Shown piece by piece: positions 63,513-64,000 of a stretch of 64,000 bases of DNA. The stretch is from assembly GCF_000350225.1 (NCBI RefSeq), contig NW_005179203.1, positions 316,443-380,442 of the forward strand, given 5' to 3'. Positions within the stretch are counted from its first letter, which is position 1. Each line of letters starts with the position of its first letter. The position numbers were made by a program, and so were the translations under genes. The stretch comes from Chondrus crispus (lineage: Eukaryota > Rhodophyta > Florideophyceae > Gigartinales > Gigartinaceae). The notes beneath the pieces are model-generated. The model had not been told where the DNA came from and searched no databases. It worked only from the letters and a program-made list of their open reading frames with translations.

Positions 63513-64000
63513 AGGCGGATCCGGCTCGCTCGCGTACGTGTCGTGACCGCTACCCGCGTTAGGTCTTGGTTAATGCGCTCGCGTTAAGTGAACACGTTTA
63601 GAATATGCGGACGGGGTTAGACCCCCGGCGGAGGATCTGGTACCAAGCCCCTGCTTGTCCTTGTCCTCCCTCCGCCGCCGGTCGCCCTGTCATTTAATAT
63701 ACAAGTAAATAATCTATCATAACATATACTACAGTATCTAGGTAGCGCCTTACACGGTAAGCTCGCGCGCCTTACTCCGGATCGTCACGCTGTACACGTG
63801 CACAGCGAGCAGCAAGCGCGTACTTACAGGCGCGGGTGTGCGCGCTGTAATGCATTTCGCGGGAGTACCGTAGTCACCCCGCGCGTTCAAATAACGTCCT
63901 CGCGATTATGCTACAGAGCCCCCCCTCAAGGGTGAACGTCCGCTTTCACTCTTTTGGTAGCCCGCGCGGGGGGGTTATAGTCCACGACGGCGATTCGAGT
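63513..64000 (-). repeat. Diverged LTR of the same gypsy family and start of another element
   Basis: 63640-63750 parallels the LTR: TTGTCC...CCTCC(CT)CCGCCG(C/T)CGGTCGC...TTAAT(A/G)TACAAGT, ATCATA(A/C)C and ACTACAGTATC. After GCTACA at about 63914 comes CCCCCCCTCAAG with GTGAACGTCCGC(T)TTCAC (63917-63949), the third copy of the polypurine/hairpin motif. So another minus-strand relative seems to end here and continue beyond the window. Confidence 0.6.

Overview
This window looks like an accessory, transposon-dense stretch of a eukaryotic nuclear genome. A red alga is my best guess. The supports are intron-poor reading frames, an animal/red-algal-type P2C P-ATPase fragment, a nucleoporin-like FG fragment, and at least six kinds of eukaryotic mobile element. 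The lineage call is inference; no rRNA, tRNA or other phylogenetic marker was found. Few genes look like ordinary host genes, and most coding stretches carry single-base frameshifts or lone stop codons.

Layout. 1-3.0 kb: the C-terminal part of a large transposase-like protein, three tandem 122-bp units, and a CENP-B-type HTH transposase remnant. 3.0-8.4 kb: a hairpin, a 28-bp-period CACGTG array, and a complete but broken Ty1/copia element (3469-8173) with short LTRs and target duplications. 8.8-10.6 kb: a convergent pair, a CPBP-type intramembrane protease and a NAD(P)HX-epimerase-like gene, both frameshifted. 11.7-12.9 kb: a second copy of the 3-kb repeat modules, then a piggyBac-like cysteine-rich fragment. 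13.3-17.0 kb: two unrecognised protein genes. 17.4-23.3 kb: a 3'-truncated Ty3/gypsy element on the minus strand. 23.3-34.6 kb: mostly unassigned DNA holding two paralogous genes for small secreted six-cysteine basic peptides.

34.6-47.3 kb is a nested structure. A Ty3/gypsy pol gene (minus strand) is split inside its RT domain by a 9.28-kb element (36686-45962) with about 420-bp terminal inverted repeats and a decayed 8-bp target duplication. The element carries a DUF7869-type DDE transposase (plus strand). On the minus strand it carries a ParB-like protein followed at once by a DPPY-type N6/N4 DNA methyltransferase. Next to the right terminal repeat lie fragments of two host-like genes (FG nucleoporin, P2C ATPase). 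A Helitron Rep/helicase remnant abuts the split RT on the far side.

47.8-64 kb: GC-rich. A plus-strand gypsy gag (48561-51047) is cut off by a large, nearly intact minus-strand Ty3/gypsy chromovirus (51094-63512). This element has 637-bp LTRs differing at about three positions, an intact gag, and an uninterrupted 1526-codon pol ending in a chromodomain. Between pol and the 3' LTR it has an extra 3.8-kb module with a 700-codon ORF in antisense orientation. That module is bracketed by two near-identical polypurine/pol-tail motifs. The right end of the window is a second, diverged LTR of the same family.

How the parts relate: the gypsy gag and pol genes make retrotransposon particles, and pol is probably reached by -1 frameshifting. 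The 9.3-kb element couples a transposase to a bacterial/phage-style ParB-adenine-methylase pair. That is the least familiar system here.
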